Shown: piece after piece, positions 28,477 to 37,221 of the stretch
How the letters are laid out: each line of letters opens with the position of its first letter
How positions within the stretch are numbered: position 1 is the stretch's first letter
Assembly (NCBI GenBank): GCA_017744605.1
Contig: JAGIAZ010000006.1
Coordinates: 1-64,000, forward strand
Direction: 5' to 3'
DNA from: Sphingobium sp.
GTDB taxonomy: Bacteria; Pseudomonadota; Alphaproteobacteria; Sphingomonadales; Sphingomonadaceae
DNA: 64,000 bases
Program-made: the position numbers and the translations under genes
Notes under the pieces: model-generated
Databases searched by the model: none
Told to the model about the DNA's origin: nothing
The model's input: the letters and a program-made list of their open reading frames with translations, nothing else

Positions 28477-31143
28477 ATGTGCATTTGCTCGCGCCGGTTT
28501 TCATTGTCTTTGTTGCTTTCTGCGTCCGCGCTCTTTGGTCTGGGCGCCCCGGCAAGCGCCCAGATGGATCATGCCGATATGGCCACGCCGGTCCCGGCGC
28601 CGGCCGGGCCCATGAAGTCGTCGCGCTGGTCCGATCCCAAGTCCTGGCCCGATGGCAAGGTTCCGGCTGCCGGCGCCGCCGTCACGATCCCGCGCGGCCA
28701 GGATATCATTCTCGACGTGAGCCCGCCGGCGCTGCACAGCCTGACCATCAACGGCAAATTGAGCTTTGCGACCGATCGCGACATCAGCCTCACCACCGAC
28801 TGGATCTATGTGCCCGGTGGCGAGTTGGAGATCGGCAGCGAGGCCAGGCCCTACACGCGCAAGGCGACGATCACCCTCACCGACAATGTCCCCAACGAGG
28901 ACATCAATACCATGGGCGACCGAGGCATCATGATGCTCGGCGGCACCCTGAGCCTGCATGGCGACCGCACCAACACTTGGACCAAGCTGGCCAAGACCGC
29001 CAAGGCGGGCACCGCGAGCATCCAGGTCCTCAATGCCGCCGGCTGGCGCAAGGGCGATGTCATCGTCCTGGCTTCCACTGACTTCAATCCCCGCCAGGCC
29101 GAGCAACGCACGATCACCGCGATCAGCGGCAACGTGCTCACCCTCGACAAGCCGCTGCAATATATGCACTTTGGGGAAATCACCTTCGGTGTCGACGAGC
29201 GCGGCGAGGTCGCCATGCTCAGCCGCAACATCAAGATCCAGGCGTCCGAAGACGCGGCCAAGAGCTATTTCGGCGGCCACATCATGGCGATGGCCGGCTC
29301 GAAAATGTTCATCGAGGGCATCGAGCTCAATCGCATGGGTCAGCACATGCACCTCGCGCGCTATCCTATCCACTGGCATATCGGCGGCGAGGGCAAGGGC
29401 CAGTATATCAAGAATGCCTCGATCCACGATACGTTCAACCGCTGCGTGACGATCCACGGCACCAACGACCTGCGCGTTGAGAACAACGTGACCTATAACA
29501 CCGTGGGCCACTGCTTCTTCATGGAAGACGGCATCGAGCATGGCAACGAGCTCATCAAGAACCTCGCCATCCAGACCAAATGCCACCCGACACTCGAATG
29601 CGTGCCCACCAACATCGCGCCGAACGGCGAGATGCCCCCGTTGTATTTTGACCGAGCAGCCTATCGAAACGAGAGCTTCCACGGTGGCAAGACCTTGCTC
29701 CCTTCGGATAACACGGTCTCTTCGTTCTGGATCACCAATCCGGACAACAGCTACATCGACAACGTGGCGGCTGGCTCGGATCAGGCCGGTTTCTGGCTGT
29801 CTCTCCCTCACCACCCCAATGGCGCGTTCCTCGGCTCCGCAATCGCAGAGAAGACCTTTCCGCGCCGGCTACTTCTACGCGCCTTCCGCAACAACACTGC
29901 CCACTCGAACTTTGACGGGTTCATGTTCGATCGGAACATCGCCGAAGACAATACCTTCGCCCTCGCTGGCAACGCATACATGCCACTGAAGGACCCCTTC
30001 GATGTCAAAAGCGAGATGCTCGAAACGGTCTTCGCGGATCTGACATCCTATAAGAACCGGAACCAGGGTTTCTGGGGCCGTGGTGAGCTTTTCACGATTC
30101 GCAACGCAAAGTTTGCCGACAACGCCATCGGCATGACGATGTCGTCTGGCGCCTTCGGTACCGAGAAGTACACCTCGTTGGTGACAGACTCCCTGTTCGT
30201 GGGTGAAACCGACAATATCGGCAACCCTGCGACGCGCGAAGAGATGTCGATCGGCCGCAGCATTCCAAAGCGCCTCATTCCGGATTACCCGATCCGCGCC
30301 TACGAATATTACGATTATCGTAATGAAGTGCAGAACACGACATTCGTCAATTACAAGGACAATGCCCTGCGTAAGACGGGCGCCTTGTCGTGGCTGATGT
30401 TCAACAGCTCCGGCGTTACGACCGCAAGCACAATCAAAACCGCAACCTACATAAACGCGAAGCCAGTGTACTTTCCGCCGATGGATAAGCGGTTCGACAA
30501 CGACAACCGCGGGGGCAACTCGTGGAGAACCCTGTCGATCCTCGATCTGGACGGAACCACGGGCGGCATTCCGATGGCACACATCAACCTGCATGATGGC
30601 GTAAACAACAGCGTCGTCACCGATGATAGCTGCGTGATCAAGCCAGACTGGAACGCCTCTGTCTGCAAGGGTGATGTTGGACGCCTGTATTTCAACATGC
30701 GCCCGGGTGGACCAGCTATGGGGCGTGCAGGCATCAACGGCCCGAGACCGGCTGGATTCGGCCCCAGTCCCCTGCTGTCTGTCTCCCCGCCCGCACCGGA
30801 AGCGCCCATCATGCTCGTCCACAAGGGCAAGACCTTCAAGGTCCCCGGCAGCGCGAGCAATGTGCGTGCCGGCACCGAGATCCAGGTGCAGACCGAACGC
30901 CAGGAACTCAATCTCGGCGTGGCCGAAATGGACAAGGGCTCGTGGGTCATATTCGAACTGCCCGGCTTCACTAAGGCAACCTCCGGAACGGCACAGGGCA
31001 GCATGGACGCGTTGCGCAAGGCGAGCGAGACGTCCTATTTTAAGGCCGGAGACGCCCTCTGGGTCAAACTGGTCGTGGCCGACCCGCCTGTCATGCCGAT
31101 CCGTCCCTTGGACTTACAGGCCAGCATAGCGGTCAGCAGGTAA
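28477..31143 (+). CDS. secreted G8-domain / right-handed beta-helix protein (CEMIP/PKHD1L1-like architecture)
   Basis: Signal peptide at start 28477 (MCICSRRFSLSLLLSASALFGLGAPASAQ); SRWSDPKSWPDGKVPAAGAAVTIPRGQDIILDVSPPALHSLTINGKLSF...TDWIYVPGGELEIGSEARPYTRKATITLTDN resembles G8; IHWHIGGEGKGQYIKNASIHDTFNRCVTIHGTNDLRVENNVTYNTVGHCFFMEDG beta-helix repeats. Confidence 0.85.
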   Translation: MCICSRRFSLSLLLSASALFGLGAPASAQMDHADMATPVPAPAGPMKSSRWSDPKSWPDGKVPAAGAAVTIPRGQDIILDVSPPALHSLTINGKLSFATDRDISLTTDWIYVPGGELEIGSEARPYTRKATITLTDNVPNEDINTMGDRGIMMLGGTLSLHGDRTNTWTKLAKTAKAGTASIQVLNAAGWRKGDVIVLASTDFNPRQAEQRTITAISGNVLTLDKPLQYMHFGEITFGVDERGEVAMLSRNIKIQASEDAAKSYFGGHIMAMAGSKMFIEGIELNRMGQHMHLARYPIHWHIGGEGKGQYIKNASIHDTFNRCVTIHGTNDLRVENNVTYNTVGHCFFMEDGIEHGNELIKNLAIQTKCHPTLECVPTNIAPNGEMPPLYFDRAAYRNESFHGGKTLLPSDNTVSSFWITNPDNSYIDNVAAGSDQAGFWLSLPHHPNGAFLGSAIAEKTFPRRLLLRAFRNNTAHSNFDGFMFDRNIAEDNTFALAGNAYMPLKDPFDVKSEMLETVFADLTSYKNRNQGFWGRGELFTIRNAKFADNAIGMTMSSGAFGTEKYTSLVTDSLFVGETDNIGNPATREEMSIGRSIPKRLIPDYPIRAYEYYDYRNEVQNTTFVNYKDNALRKTGALSWLMFNSSGVTTASTIKTATYINAKPVYFPPMDKRFDNDNRGGNSWRTLSILDLDGTTGGIPMAHINLHDGVNNSVVTDDSCVIKPDWNASVCKGDVGRLYFNMRPGGPAMGRAGINGPRPAGFGPSPLLSVSPPAPEAPIMLVHKGKTFKVPGSASNVRAGTEIQVQTERQELNLGVAEMDKGSWVIFELPGFTKATSGTAQGSMDALRKASETSYFKAGDALWVKLVVADPPVMPIRPLDLQASIAVSR

Positions 31144-31248
31144 GTCCCGGGCCCCACCCTAGAGCATTTTCATGATGGGCGGAATCGTGAGGGATTCCCA
31201 TTTGGCGGATCGTGTGCGTCATAGGTTGCCGTCACGAGGGAGGCGGCG

Positions 31249-31698
31249 ATGGGTTGGCGGTCGGGTCAGAGCTATTCACAGGATCTGCGGGATCGGGTGA
31301 TCGCAGCGGTTGATGGCGGGTCGGCGGCCCGGCAGGTTGCAGCCACGTTCGGGGTGAGCGTCGCCTACATCTACAAAGCGCTGATGCGGCGGCGTCTGAC
31401 CGGCGACAGCGGTCCCAACCCGAACCGTGGTCATCCGGCACGCAGGCTCACGGCCGGTCAGGAGGCGGCGTTGGCGGCGCACATCCGCTCACGGCCGGGC
31501 ATTACGCTTGCGCAGGCGCAGGGCTGGCTGCTGACCGAGCAGGGTGTGTCGCTCAGCGTCGGCGCGATCTGGAACACGGCCAGGCGGCTCGGCCTGTCGT
31601 TCAAAAAAAGCCGTGCGCGCGACCGAGCAGGACAGGCCCGACGTGGCGGCGCGGCGCACGCTGTGGAAAGCGGCACAGCCGTTCATCGATCCGCATAG
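31249..31698 (+). CDS. IS630-family transposase, N-terminal (HTH) frame
   Basis: YSQDLRDRVIAAVDGGSAARQVAATFGVSVAYIYKALMRRRLTGD. Confidence 0.93.
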   Translation: MGWRSGQSYSQDLRDRVIAAVDGGSAARQVAATFGVSVAYIYKALMRRRLTGDSGPNPNRGHPARRLTAGQEAALAAHIRSRPGITLAQAQGWLLTEQGVSLSVGAIWNTARRLGLSFKKSRARDRAGQARRGGAAHAVESGTAVHRSA

Positions 31699-32212
31699 CC
31701 TCGTCTTCCTCGACGAGACCGGCGTCAACACGAAGATGGCGCGGCTCTATGGCTGGGCGCCGGTCGGCGAACGGTGCCGCGACAGCGTGCCCTTCGGCCA
31801 CTGGAAGACGATGACCTTCATCGCCGGCCTGCGCCTGTCGGGCCTGACCGCGCCGTGGGTGCTCGACGGCCCGATGGATGGCGACGCCTTCCGCGTCTAT
31901 ATCGACCAGGTGCTCGCCCCAACGCTCAAGCGCGGCGACGTTGTGGTGCTCGACAACCTTCCGGCCCACAAGGTCGCCGGCATCCGGGAGGCCATCACCC
32001 GCCGTCACGCTCAGCTCTTCTACCTGCCACCCTACAGCCCCGATCTCAACCCGATCGAGATGGCGTTCGCAAAACTCAAGGCGCTCTTGCGGCAGGAGCC
32101 CGCCCGCACCGTCGACGCCCTGATCGACCGCATCGGAAACCTCCTCGACCGCTTCATACCCGCCGAATGCGCCAACTTCTTCCAGGCTGCCGGCTATCAA
32201 CGCTCAATCTGA
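31544..32212 (+). CDS. IS630-family transposase, C-terminal (DDE) frame
   Basis: LVFLDETGVNTKMARLYGWAPVGERC; VVVLDNLPAHKVAGIREAI; YLPPYSPDLNPIEMAFAKLKALLR. Confidence 0.95.
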   Translation: MCRSASARSGTRPGGSACRSKKAVRATEQDRPDVAARRTLWKAAQPFIDPHSLVFLDETGVNTKMARLYGWAPVGERCRDSVPFGHWKTMTFIAGLRLSGLTAPWVLDGPMDGDAFRVYIDQVLAPTLKRGDVVVLDNLPAHKVAGIREAITRRHAQLFYLPPYSPDLNPIEMAFAKLKALLRQEPARTVDALIDRIGNLLDRFIPAECANFFQAAGYQRSI

Positions 32213-32435
32213 AAATGCTCTAGATCAGCCGGCTTTTCAATGCGCGCCGGTTTCGCTGGCGTATTCGCAGAAGAACCGCTTATGCGAGAAAGGTTGACTC
32301 GCCCGCCCGAGGAAGTGCCCTCAGAAGTGGCGGATTTTCATTCAGGAGTTCACCTCTTAAGGGCAATGCGACATGAGCAGGCAACTTCGGCAATTCATCG
32401 ATATCGACTGTCTCGCCTTTTCAGAATGCTGCAAG

Positions 32436-33809
32436 TCATGCAGAGGCAGGCAGCCATTCCGCTGGATGGGAGCGATGGCCTGCCAGTAACTCGGCGGCAA
32501 AATTCTTGGCCCGGGAGGGTGCGACCGGAGTGCGCGCCTTGCTTGCGCAATGCACGAACTTGTCCGCCAATGCCTCGTCGCTCAGCGGCCTGTCGAGGCC
32601 ACCGGCAGCATGGGTCACCGCAAATTCAAGCGAAGCGCCATCGGTCAGGACGATCCGCAACCCTCCGCTGGCGGCCTCTGTGCGTCCCCATGCCGCATTG
32701 AATGAGGGCCGGACCTTCCGGGCGAGCGCGAGCATCGCGGGGTCGGCAAGCTTGCCGGGCAGGAAGCTGTCGAGGGTAACAGCCCCGTCTTCAAGCGCTG
32801 CCGCGACTGTGTAAGGGATGCTGAAGCGGGCTTCTATTGCGCTGACCGGCGCTGCCTTCGCCGCCAAAGGCTCGATCAGCATTGTCTGGACGGGACCGAT
32901 CTCGGCTTCGATGAAGGCAATCTCACGGCCACCGATCCGGTCGCGCAGGGCAAGGGCCGCTTCGATATAGGCATGAGTGCCACGGCAGGCCGGCCAAGGC
33001 TTGAAGCTGACCTCATCGCCGAGGAACCGTTCGCCGAGGCCCTCCAGCAGGATCGGCCGGGGTGGGCCACCGCCATAGACGGCAAAGAAGCCGGCCTGAC
33101 CGCCAAGCGGATCGGCAAAGGCTCGCGCTCCGGCGCTGGCCAGCAGAGCAGCCTCCACCGCGCCCCGTGCCGCGAAAGCCTCCCTGACGCCGCGCATCGG
33201 CGAGGCTGCATCATATTTGATTTCCGCGGGGAACGCGCCCTGCATCATCGCAAGGCCCATTGCGGCGCAGATGCCACCGGCGGTCAGTCCGAGCAGCTTG
33301 GCCGACGCCGCAGCCCCGGCGATCAGATTGAAGAGCGGCGGCTGATACCATCCGCCCTCCTCATATGGCCTGGCCGGGGCCAGCGAGAGGCGGCAGGCAA
33401 GATCGCTCCCAGCCACCATAGCCGTGAGAAACTGCCGGGCATCTATCCCGGGATTGGCATCGGCGATCGCCAGGAGCGCCGGAACAAGCGCGGCATTGGG
33501 ATGGGCCGGGCCGGCATCGAACGTGTCACCGAAATCCAGCGCATGGGCCAATGATCCATTGGCAAGGGCCGCACCGGACAAGCTCGTTCGCGCTGATGAT
33601 CCGATCAGGCGGCATGGGCCGGTCTCTCCCGCGGCAAAGCCGCCATAGGGCCTGACATCCTCCGCGAGGCCGCTTGCGGCCAGCATCACACCCAATGCGT
33701 CGAGCAAGGACCGTCGCGCGGCGTGGCGCGTCTGTTCGGTCAGGTCGTCATAGGACAACCGCGCGATGAATTTCGCGATGATCCGCGAAGGATTGGAGCG
33801 ATCAGACAT
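32436..33809 (-). CDS. MmgE/PrpD family protein
   Basis: AKFIARLSYDDLTEQTRHAARRSLLDALGVMLAASGL; GSLAHALDFGDTFDAGPAHPNAALVPALLAIAD. Confidence 0.92.
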   Translation of the reverse strand: MSDRSNPSRIIAKFIARLSYDDLTEQTRHAARRSLLDALGVMLAASGLAEDVRPYGGFAAGETGPCRLIGSSARTSLSGAALANGSLAHALDFGDTFDAGPAHPNAALVPALLAIADANPGIDARQFLTAMVAGSDLACRLSLAPARPYEEGGWYQPPLFNLIAGAAASAKLLGLTAGGICAAMGLAMMQGAFPAEIKYDAASPMRGVREAFAARGAVEAALLASAGARAFADPLGGQAGFFAVYGGGPPRPILLEGLGERFLGDEVSFKPWPACRGTHAYIEAALALRDRIGGREIAFIEAEIGPVQTMLIEPLAAKAAPVSAIEARFSIPYTVAAALEDGAVTLDSFLPGKLADPAMLALARKVRPSFNAAWGRTEAASGGLRIVLTDGASLEFAVTHAAGGLDRPLSDEALADKFVHCASKARTPVAPSRAKNFAAELLAGHRSHPAEWLPASA

Positions 33810-33812
33810 TCT

Positions 33813-33829
33813 ATGCAAACGCTTTCATT
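33813..33829. promoter_or_regulatory. candidate LacI-family operator
   Basis: ATGCAAACGCTTTCATT between divergent MmgE/PrpD and hydrolase genes. Confidence 0.6.
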
Positions 33830-33861
33830 GGCGCTATCCCACCGAAAAATCGGAGAGTCAA

Positions 33862-35127
33862 ATGAGGTTTATCCCGCAGCTTCCCGTTGCGCTCATGCTG
33901 GCCGGAATGGCGCAATTGTCGATTGCCCAGACCAGGAGCGAGACGGCAGTCCTCAAGGGTGGGGCCGAATGGCGCGCGGATGTTCCTCGGAACTGGAATG
34001 GCACATTGCTGCTTTACAGCCGCGGATACTCACCGGTCGCCGGCAAGGCAGAGAGCGCCCCGCGGCAGATGGCGCAGCAACTGCTGGACGCCGGCTATGC
34101 GTTGGCCGGTTCCAACTATGGGGCAGGGGGCTGGTCGCTGGCCGAGGCCATCCCAGCACAGACGGCCACCCTTGCTGCCTTTGCCGCCAAATATGGCAAG
34201 CCCAAGCGGACCATCGCCTGGGGCTCGTCAATGGGTGGGCTAGTCACGACTGCCCTCGCCGAAAAGCGGGGGGCAGGCATCGATGGTGCTTTGGCCATGT
34301 GCGCCTCGATCGGCGGCGCCGTGGGCATGATGAACATGGCGCTGGATGGCGCCTACGCCTTCAAGACGTTGGTAGCGCCGGACAGCGCTATCCGGCTTGT
34401 CGGCATCGATGATGATCGCACCAACGCACAGAGAGTTGTGGCTGCTCTCGATGCGGCCATGAAAACACCGGAAGGCCGCGCGCGCGTTGCTCTTGCAGGC
34501 GTACTGGCCGGCATTCCGGGATGGACGAGCCGCGATCACGCGGAGCCAGCGGCGAACGACTTCAACGCACAAGCCGATGAAATCGGCCGAGCCTTCGCAA
34601 TGGGGGTCTTTCTGCCGCGCACGGATCAGGAGGCACGCGCGGGCGGGATCTTTTCCTGGAACAGCGGGATCGACTATCGCGCGCAACTCGAAAAATCCGG
34701 ACGCCGCCCGTTGGTCGAAGCGCTGTACCACTCTGCCGGACTGGATCTCGAGGCCGATCTCTCGCGGCTCAATTCCGGCACGCGCGTCACGGCCTCGTCT
34801 CAGGCGACGGATTATATGCTCGCCAACTACACACCCAATGCCCGGCCACTCGTCCCGATCATTGCGGTGCAGATGATCGGGGACGGCGCCACGAGTCCGG
34901 CATTGCAGCGCGGCTATATGGAGGCGGCACCGGCGAATATGGCGCACGGCCTCTATGTGCGCGGCGCGGGCCATTGCACATTCGATGCAGCCACCACAAT
35001 TGCGGCACTCGGCATGCTCGAGCGGCGTATAACGAAGCGGGGCTGGAGCCAGGCTCCGGCCCCCTTCATCAGCTATGTGCCGCAGCCCATGATGAGGCCC
35101 TGCGTGCGTGGGAAAATCTGCAAATAG
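33862..35127 (+). CDS. secreted alpha/beta hydrolase
   Basis: Signal MRFIPQLPVALMLAGMAQLSIAQ; nucleophile elbow WGSSMGGLVTT; GAGHCTFD near C-terminus. Confidence 0.75.
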   Translation: MRFIPQLPVALMLAGMAQLSIAQTRSETAVLKGGAEWRADVPRNWNGTLLLYSRGYSPVAGKAESAPRQMAQQLLDAGYALAGSNYGAGGWSLAEAIPAQTATLAAFAAKYGKPKRTIAWGSSMGGLVTTALAEKRGAGIDGALAMCASIGGAVGMMNMALDGAYAFKTLVAPDSAIRLVGIDDDRTNAQRVVAALDAAMKTPEGRARVALAGVLAGIPGWTSRDHAEPAANDFNAQADEIGRAFAMGVFLPRTDQEARAGGIFSWNSGIDYRAQLEKSGRRPLVEALYHSAGLDLEADLSRLNSGTRVTASSQATDYMLANYTPNARPLVPIIAVQMIGDGATSPALQRGYMEAAPANMAHGLYVRGAGHCTFDAATTIAALGMLERRITKRGWSQAPAPFISYVPQPMMRPCVRGKICK

Positions 35128-35145
35128 CCGACGGCGTAGCGTCGC

Positions 35146-36090
35146 CTACTGGACCTTCTTCCGCTGGATCGTCCACGCGGGATCGGAGCAGAGGCGGCAA
35201 TCCGCGCCCACGAACGTCTTGGCGGCATTCTTGTCGCCGCGAAGCTGCCAATCGAGCCAATTGACCGCAAGCTGGGCCACCTTTCCGCCATTGGCCTCCC
35301 GGAAGGTGCCGCCATGCCCGACATCGCTCTCGACCAAAACCGCCGGTACATGGTCGATCTTCGCGAAATCATCGGTCCCGTTCGGGTAAGCGACATCGCT
35401 CTTGCCGCCGATGAAGTAGATGATCGGTGTGTGAACGGTCTTCAGAAGCGACTTGTCGACATGGATGCCCTGGATAGGATTGGTGCCGTCCGTGAACACG
35501 CCGCTATTGTGGATCAGGACCGTGCGAATGCGCGGATCCCTGGCAATCTCAAGAGCCTGGAGGCCGCCGCAGCTATGGCCGCCGACTGCGATTTCCCTGG
35601 AAGCGATCAGCCCGCGATAGCGGCTGCCGGCACGTCCATTTTCGGCAAGAGCCCAGTCTATTCCGGCGGCGACATCCTTGGAGGTCGTGGCGACGGGCGG
35701 AAGCAGCACCGCGCCGGCCTGACTGGCATTGGGTATGGGCGCGCGCGTTTCGCGTGGTAGGCCGGTCATGTCCTTACCCGGCGCTATCACCACATATCCA
35801 TGCGATGCGATCTCGAGAAGGTGGAAGCGCGCGCTTGCGCCGTCCGCGGCGCAGCCGCCATTGCCCCAGACCAGGACGCCGAGTTTCTTGTGGCCGAGCT
35901 TCTTAAGATCGGCCGGTCGATAGACGACATGGTCGGGCAACGTCGGATCGACTTCCTTGAGTGCCGGATAGGGGCCTGTGCCGGGCGTATCGGGCCGCGT
36001 ATCTACCGGAGGATCCGCCGGGACTTGCGCCAAAGCGGCCGTGCCGACCATGAGAAGACCAAACAAGACGGCCGCATTCCGGATACGCAT
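35146..36090 (-). CDS. secreted alpha/beta hydrolase (chlorophyllase/dienelactone hydrolase-like)
   Basis: DHVVYRPADLKKLGHKKLGVLVWGNGGCAADGASARFHLLEIASHGYVVIAPG; VGGHSCGGLQALEIA; paralog of 54406-55353. Confidence 0.8.
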   Translation of the reverse strand: MRIRNAAVLFGLLMVGTAALAQVPADPPVDTRPDTPGTGPYPALKEVDPTLPDHVVYRPADLKKLGHKKLGVLVWGNGGCAADGASARFHLLEIASHGYVVIAPGKDMTGLPRETRAPIPNASQAGAVLLPPVATTSKDVAAGIDWALAENGRAGSRYRGLIASREIAVGGHSCGGLQALEIARDPRIRTVLIHNSGVFTDGTNPIQGIHVDKSLLKTVHTPIIYFIGGKSDVAYPNGTDDFAKIDHVPAVLVESDVGHGGTFREANGGKVAQLAVNWLDWQLRGDKNAAKTFVGADCRLCSDPAWTIQRKKVQ

Positions 36091-36138
36091 CCTAACCTCC
36101 CTCGATTCGTTGCGGGGAGGCTATGCCATCGAAAATGT

Positions 36139-36155
36139 TATGCAAGCGCTTTCAT
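36139..36155. promoter_or_regulatory. candidate LacI-family operator
   Basis: ATGCAAGCGCTTTCATG upstream of the 36090 hydrolase start (minus strand). Confidence 0.62.
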
Positions 36156-37144
36156 GCGCTTTCCCGAGCGATCACCCGGAAGCCGACATCGATGAGAGGT
36201 TCGACCTTTTCGTCGAGCGCCCGCGCGCGCAGGACGCGCATCACTTCCCGGGCGACATGGGCGCCGTCGATATCGACGGAGGTGATTGTCGGTCGCATGT
36301 CTCCAGCGAGGCGCAGATTGCCGAAGCCTGTGACGGCCAATTGGTCCGGTACGCGAATTCCTGCGGCCTGCGCTTCAACGATCAAGCCTTGAGCGATCCA
36401 GTCGGAGCCGCAGACGACGACATCCGGCTGCTCCGGCAGGTCGGCCAGGGCCCGGTAGCTCAAGCGCCCCTGCCCGAAATGGCTGGGAACATTGACCTCC
36501 AACCGGGTCGGCTCCTGTCCGCCGTCATGGGTCCAGCGCGAAATGAAGCCGCCTGCGCGGCGTTCCGCGCGAGGCGAGCGGGGAACGACGAGATGAGGGC
36601 GGCGATAGCCCCGGGAGCGCAGAAAACGGGCCAGTTCTTCGCCTGCAGCCGTGTGGGAGAAGCCGACCGAGACGTCAATCGGGTCCTCGGCGAGGCCCCA
36701 TGTCTCGATCACGGTGACCTTGGCGGCGCGCAGCTTTTGGCGCGTTTCCTCATCCGACACGATGCCGGTGAGGACGATGGCGTCCACGCGATGCGCAAGC
36801 GCCATGTTAATCTCGCGCACCAGCCGCGAATTATCCGATCCGGTCAGAGCCAGCATCACGCTGTTCCGATCCCGCGACAGCGCTTCGATCATGGCTTCGA
36901 CCGTGTCGTTGAAGATCGATTGCGCGATGTCCGGCACCAGGACAGCGATCAGGCGTGAGCGATTGCCGGCCAGCGCACCTGCCGCAAGATTTTGAACATA
37001 TCCTGTTTTTTCAATTGCTTCACTAATTTTCGTCGCCGTGGCCGACGCGACGATTTCGGGCATGTTCAAATAACGGGACACAGTGGCGGGCGAAACGCCC
37101 GCCATTGCCGCGACCTCATCGATTCTGGGTGTTCTGGCTGCCAT
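36152..37144 (-). CDS. LacI family transcriptional regulator
   Basis: PRIDEVAAMAGVSPATVSRYLNMPEIVASATATKISEAIEKTGYVQNLAAGALAGNRSRLIAVLVPDIA. Confidence 0.95.
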   Translation of the reverse strand: MAARTPRIDEVAAMAGVSPATVSRYLNMPEIVASATATKISEAIEKTGYVQNLAAGALAGNRSRLIAVLVPDIAQSIFNDTVEAMIEALSRDRNSVMLALTGSDNSRLVREINMALAHRVDAIVLTGIVSDEETRQKLRAAKVTVIETWGLAEDPIDVSVGFSHTAAGEELARFLRSRGYRRPHLVVPRSPRAERRAGGFISRWTHDGGQEPTRLEVNVPSHFGQGRLSYRALADLPEQPDVVVCGSDWIAQGLIVEAQAAGIRVPDQLAVTGFGNLRLAGDMRPTITSVDIDGAHVAREVMRVLRARALDEKVEPLIDVGFRVIARESA

Positions 37145-37187
37145 GCCCCCTTTTGGGGCGAAAGGCCGCGAAATGCAAAATCTGCTT

Positions 37188-37201
37188 TGAAAGCGCTTTC
37201 A
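37188..37201. promoter_or_regulatory. candidate LacI-family operator (perfect palindrome)
   Basis: TGAAAGCGCTTTCA between lacI and the P450 gene. Confidence 0.75.
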
Positions 37202-37221
37202 TTTGCGATTATGACGCCCGC

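Larger units (their letters stand above)
31162..32220 (+). mobile_element. IS630-family insertion sequence (1059 bp), TA flanked
   Basis: Terminal inverted repeats GAGCATTTTCA (31162-31172) / TGAAAATGCTC (32210-32220) with TA at 31160-31161 and 32221-32222; encodes two-frame transposase. Confidence 0.93.

Noticed and set aside
28501-29814. 437-aa ORF antisense to the G8-domain gene
   Set aside because: No motifs and opposite strand is strongly supported
32240-32701. 153-aa ORF after the IS630 element
   Set aside because: Overlaps the MmgE/PrpD 3' end antisense; no family recognised, so possibly only intergenic DNA
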